From: Pseudomonas tremae | GTDB lineage: Bacteria > Pseudomonadota > Gammaproteobacteria > Pseudomonadales > Pseudomonadaceae | DNA: 64,000 bases | NCBI RefSeq assembly: GCF_001401155.1 | Contig: NZ_LJRO01000278.1 | Span: forward strand, 1 to 64,000 | Direction: 5' to 3' | Shown: piece after piece, positions 61,132-64,000 of the stretch | Layout: every line of letters begins with the position of its first letter | How positions within the stretch are numbered: the first letter of the stretch is position 1 | Program-made: the position numbers and the translations under genes | Notes under the pieces: model-generated | Databases searched by the model: none | What the model was told of the DNA's origin: nothing | What the model saw: the letters and a program-made list of their open reading frames with translations, nothing else

Positions 61132-62280
61132 ATGAACGCACCTGTCGTCATCATCGGCACCGGCCTTGCGGGCTATAACCTTGCGCGCGAATTTCGCAAG
61201 CTGGACGGCGACACACCGTTGCTGCTGATTACTGCCGATGACGGTCGTTCCTATTCCAAGCCGATGCTTTCCACCGGTTTCGGCAAGAACAAGGAGGCCG
61301 ATGCATTGAGCATGGCCGAGCCGGGCGCGATGGCCGATCAGCTCAAGGCCGAGGTCCGCACGCACACGCGGATCAGCGGTATTGATCCCGGTCACAAACG
61401 CCTGTGGGTCGGTGAGGAAGCGGTGTACTACCGCGACCTGATACTGGCGTGGGGTGCCGAAGCAATACGAGTGCCGGTGGAAGGCGACGCAGGCGATGCG
61501 ATTTTCCCGATCAACGACCTTCAGGATTACGCCCGTTTCCGCACTGCGGCGGCCGGCAAGCGTAGGGTCTTGATTCTGGGGGCAGGGCTGATCGGCTGCG
61601 AATTCGCCAATGACTTGATCCTGGGCGGCTATGAGGTTGACCTCGTGGCACCCTGCGAGCAGGTCATGCCGACCCTGCTGCCGCTCGCTGCGGCAACGGC
61701 GGTGCAGACCGGCCTCGAGAGTCTGGGCGCGCGTTTTCACCTGGGCCCGGTGCTGACTCGACTGCAGCGCAGTGGTGACGCACTACAAGCGAATTTGTCC
61801 GATGGACAGATCATCGACTGCGATCTGGTGGTGTCTGCGATCGGGCTGCGTCCGCGCATCGAACTGGCGGCTGCCGCTGGCTTGCAAACGGGCCGTGGCA
61901 TTCTTGTCGACCGTCACCTGCAGACTTCCCACGCCAATATCCACGCGCTGGGCGACTGCGCTGAAGTCGATGGTCTCAACCTGCTGTACGTGATGCCATT
62001 GATGAGCTGCGCCCGTGCACTGGCCCAGACGCTGACCGGCACACCGACTGCCGTGAAGTACGGGCCTATGCCTATCACGGTAAAGACCCCGGCGTGCCCG
62101 CTGGTGGTTTCGCCACCACCCCGCGGAAAAGAAGGCCACTGGCATATTGAGGGGCAGGGGAGCGACATCAAAGCGCTTTGTCATGACGCCGAAGGCAATC
62201 TGCTGGGCTACGCGCTGACTGGAGCGGCCGTTATGGAAAAACTCGCACTGAACAAGGTTTTACCTGCGTTATTGGCATGA
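61132..62280 (+). CDS. rubB: Rubredoxin reductase (FAD/NAD-dependent)
   Basis: The 382-residue product has the FAD GxGxxG at the start ([19 protein letters not shown]), the NAD-binding loop [16 protein letters not shown] (about 143-158), the second FAD motif [10 protein letters not shown] (about 265-274) and a C-terminal interface domain. It passes electrons from NAD(P)H to rubredoxin. It fits directly behind rubA as in other pseudomonads. The ATG at 61132 has AGGAAAG upstream. Confidence 0.93.
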   Translation: MNAPVVIIGTGLAGYNLAREFRKLDGDTPLLLITADDGRSYSKPMLSTGFGKNKEADALSMAEPGAMADQLKAEVRTHTRISGIDPGHKRLWVGEEAVYYRDLILAWGAEAIRVPVEGDAGDAIFPINDLQDYARFRTAAAGKRRVLILGAGLIGCEFANDLILGGYEVDLVAPCEQVMPTLLPLAAATAVQTGLESLGARFHLGPVLTRLQRSGDALQANLSDGQIIDCDLVVSAIGLRPRIELAAAAGLQTGRGILVDRHLQTSHANIHALGDCAEVDGLNLLYVMPLMSCARALAQTLTGTPTAVKYGPMPITVKTPACPLVVSPPPRGKEGHWHIEGQGSDIKALCHDAEGNLLGYALTGAAVMEKLALNKVLPALLA

Positions 62281-62468
62281 TTTCGACGCATTTTGTCGGA
62301 TAGTCGCCATATTTTCGCCAAAAAACGTCTTCGATGCACTGGCGCGGCTCAGTCCAGCATGCCATTCTCGTTACCGTCGGCCGCGACGTAGAGCCGTCGC
62401 AGCGCCTTGTAGCCGTTTTTGACAGCGGCGCGGGACATAAAAACAAAAACCGTAAAAAGAGGCTTCAT

Positions 62469-62744
62469 ATGCGTAAACCAGAAGTTGCAGCCGCTATTGC
62501 TGAAAAGGCGGATATCACCAAAGACCAGGCCAAGAAAGTCCTGGATGCCATTCTTGAAGAGATCACAGGCGCACTGCACCGCAAGGAAAGCGTGACGCTG
62601 GTCGGCTTCGGAACGTTTCTGCAACGCCATCGCGGCGCACGCACCGGTAAAAACCCACAAACCGGGGAGCCGGTAAAAATCAAGGCTAGCAACACTGTCG
62701 CCTTCAAACCGGGCAAATCCCTGAAAGATAGCGTAAACCCTTGA
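62469..62744 (+). CDS. HU-family DNA-binding protein
   Basis: The 91-residue product has the HU/IHF fold: N-terminal MRKPEVAAAIAEKADITKDQ and helical repeats, GFGTFLQRHRGARTGKNPQTGE arm and IKASNTVAFKPGKSLKD. It binds and bends DNA non-specifically as a nucleoid protein. It is one of several HU paralogues in a pseudomonad, probably the HupN type. AAAGAGG precedes the ATG at 62469. A strong terminator follows (62782). Confidence 0.93.
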   Translation: MRKPEVAAAIAEKADITKDQAKKVLDAILEEITGALHRKESVTLVGFGTFLQRHRGARTGKNPQTGEPVKIKASNTVAFKPGKSLKDSVNP

Positions 62745-62781
62745 TACCCTGTCGCGCGCCTCTCGCAGGTGCGCTTCTCGA

Positions 62782-62816
62782 AAACGGGCACACCAATCAG
62801 ATTGGGTGCCCGTTTT
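62782..62816 (+). terminator. Rho-independent terminator of the HU gene
   Basis: AACGGGCAC and GTGCCCGTT arms with a CAAT/ATTG inner stem, followed by TTTTT, 37 bases after the stop. Confidence 0.9.
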
Positions 62817-62990
62817 TGTATGCGTCATGTGGTACCGATTACGCGCCTGCACTGCCTGCGAGAATTGTCCTACTCGTTTTCGTATCAATACCTTCCTGAA
62901 ACCCAGCTCTGCCTGACTTCTTCTTGTTGCGCTTTCCCCTAGAGTGCGGCCTTTGTTGCACCCCTTAAAACCACTCTTGGGAAATCTCAA

Positions 62991-63431
62991 ATGAAAACGC
63001 TCTCGAGGTTTGCTGCTGTTGCGGCCCTGATCGCTACGACCAGCGGCTGTGTCAGCTACAACGTCAGCCAGCCAAGCGTCCCGCTTGAAGGCAGTGTCAA
63101 GACTGACCTGAAGGCGGACGTCAAGGTCGGCGGCACCATCAGCGGCGAGTCCTCCACCAATGTGCTGTTCAATTTCCTGAGCTTTGGCGGCGATAGCCAG
63201 TTTGCCGATGGCGTGACTTACGGTGGCTCGAGTGGCGGCGGCCTGGGTCTGTCCCTGCCTGATCCTGTCTCGAGCGCCAAGGCAGCTGCTGCGTACAAGG
63301 CTGTCAAATCTTCGGGTGCCGATCTGATCGTTGCGCCGCGCTACGAAGTCAGCGTTCAGGACTACTTCATCTTCAAGAAGGTCAACGTGAAAGTGACCGG
63401 CAGCAAAGGCAGCATCAACAGCATTCGCTGA
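62991..63431 (+). CDS. Putative lipoprotein
   Basis: The 146-residue product has an N-terminal signal with a lipobox-like TTSGC (C20), followed by VSYNVSQPSVPLEGSV, so it is likely a lipoprotein. The middle is rich in glycine and serine, with a short repeat-like FGGDSQFADGVTYGGSSGGG. It ends VTGSKGSINSIR. I do not recognise a domain. It is a single gene between the HU terminator and the SCP2-like gene. Confidence 0.75.
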   Translation: MKTLSRFAAVAALIATTSGCVSYNVSQPSVPLEGSVKTDLKADVKVGGTISGESSTNVLFNFLSFGGDSQFADGVTYGGSSGGGLGLSLPDPVSSAKAAAAYKAVKSSGADLIVAPRYEVSVQDYFIFKKVNVKVTGSKGSINSIR

Positions 63432-63604
63432 TGCAGTCGCGGTGCTGCTTCCCACCTGAAGCAGCATCCGGATATAAGAAAAGGTTTAATGTGCCGATCT
63501 CCGTCGAAATAGATGTTTCTATGCAGGGTTTTGTGGGTAAACCGCTACACTGTCATGAATCTCCAGTATCCGGACAACCGGACCTGGTCTGAGCCGAGGC
63601 CTGT

Positions 63605-63982
63605 ATGAAATTTCGCTTTCTTCTTTGGATGTTGGGCCGGCTTATGGCCCGCGCCAGTCGAGACAATCCCGATTTCCAGCAGCAGTTGGCTGGCAAGAAC
63701 CTGACCTTCCAGTTACAGACTACAGATGGCAAGGTCGCACGCCACTTCGTGGTAGAGGACCAGCGTATTCGCAGTGCGAGCGGTATGGTCGCCGATCCTG
63801 ACTTTGCCATTGCGTTTCGTGATTCAGCGTATGGCTTCGCTACGCTGCAGGCAAAAAACAAGCAGTTGGCTTTCATGAGGGGAATTCAGGACAAGGACAT
63901 CCAGATCAAGGGCAGCCCGGCCCTGGTGATCTGGTTCCAGGGCCTGACCAAATACCTCAAGCCCAGGAAGAAAGAAGCTTGA
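63605..63982 (+). CDS. SCP2-like sterol-binding domain protein
   Basis: The 125-residue product has the SCP2 fold pattern: LTFQLQTTDGKVARHFVVEDQRIRSASG in outline, DFAIAFRDSAYGFATLQAK and GIQDKDIQIKGSPALVIWFQGL. A short helix (MKFRFLLWMLGRLMAR) at the N-terminus may attach it to the membrane. Ligands of bacterial members are unclear. The gene is complete, with its stop at 63982, close to the window end. Confidence 0.8.
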   Translation: MKFRFLLWMLGRLMARASRDNPDFQQQLAGKNLTFQLQTTDGKVARHFVVEDQRIRSASGMVADPDFAIAFRDSAYGFATLQAKNKQLAFMRGIQDKDIQIKGSPALVIWFQGLTKYLKPRKKEA

Positions 63983-64000
63983 TCATGGCAGTTGCAGGCC

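Overview
The window is a chromosomal stretch of a Pseudomonas, most likely of the P. syringae group. The gene order (pycR-pycA-pycB, uvrD, purEK, pstSCAB-phoU, phoBR, ubiCA, rubredoxin genes, HU) is typical of the origin-proximal part of Pseudomonas chromosomes. A perfect copy of the Pseudomonas parS sequence lies at 3942-3957, and several REP-like repeats of pseudomonad type are present. No rRNA or tRNA gene, insertion sequence, prophage or CRISPR array was recognised.

Region 1 (1-9700) holds the tail of a metal P-type ATPase, membrane-lipid genes (cfa, cls), a parS site and a zinc-starvation cluster. That cluster has a cell-wall amidase, a small secreted protein, a COG0523 metallochaperone GTPase translationally coupled to a DUF1826 gene, and a second COG0523 GTPase. 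A perfect Zur-type palindrome at 5771-5785 sits between the divergent secreted-protein and COG0523 genes, and a weaker one precedes the amidase.

Region 2 (9700-17150) has pdxY, an acyl-CoA thioesterase, a CPA2 cation/proton antiporter, a SMI1/KNR4 protein, a Tim44-like protein and uvrD. Region 3 (17150-23070) is a carbon-metabolism block: an RpiR regulator (RccR-like) with a palindromic site in front, a LysR regulator (PycR-like) and the two-subunit pyruvate carboxylase.

Region 4 (23070-35090) is mixed metabolism and transport: two GNAT acetyltransferases and a PaiB-like protein divergent from a MocR regulator, a YeeE/YedE transporter, a bestrophin channel, asparaginase, an alanine/glycine symporter, aspartase, a HypT-like LysR regulator and a secreted metzincin-type protease. 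The MocR linker carries a 12-bp tandem repeat that resembles a DnaA-box array.

Region 5 (35090-41350) has purEK behind a promoter and a terminator-like hairpin, a GlsB stress membrane protein, a DUF3299 protein, a hexose-6-phosphate mutarotase, a second thioesterase and an MFS transporter.

Region 6 (41350-59190) is the phosphate regulon: pstS, pstC, pstA, pstB and phoU, then a response regulator, and phoR/phoB on the opposite strand, with Pho boxes before pstS, pstC and phoB. A 1549-residue protein gene (49709-54358) lies inside this conserved block. Its C-terminus has the zinc-site pattern of deaminase-fold toxins, and it is the best candidate for a little-described system here. Region 7 (59190-64000) holds ubiCA, rubredoxin and rubredoxin reductase, an HU-type protein, a lipoprotein and an SCP2-like protein.
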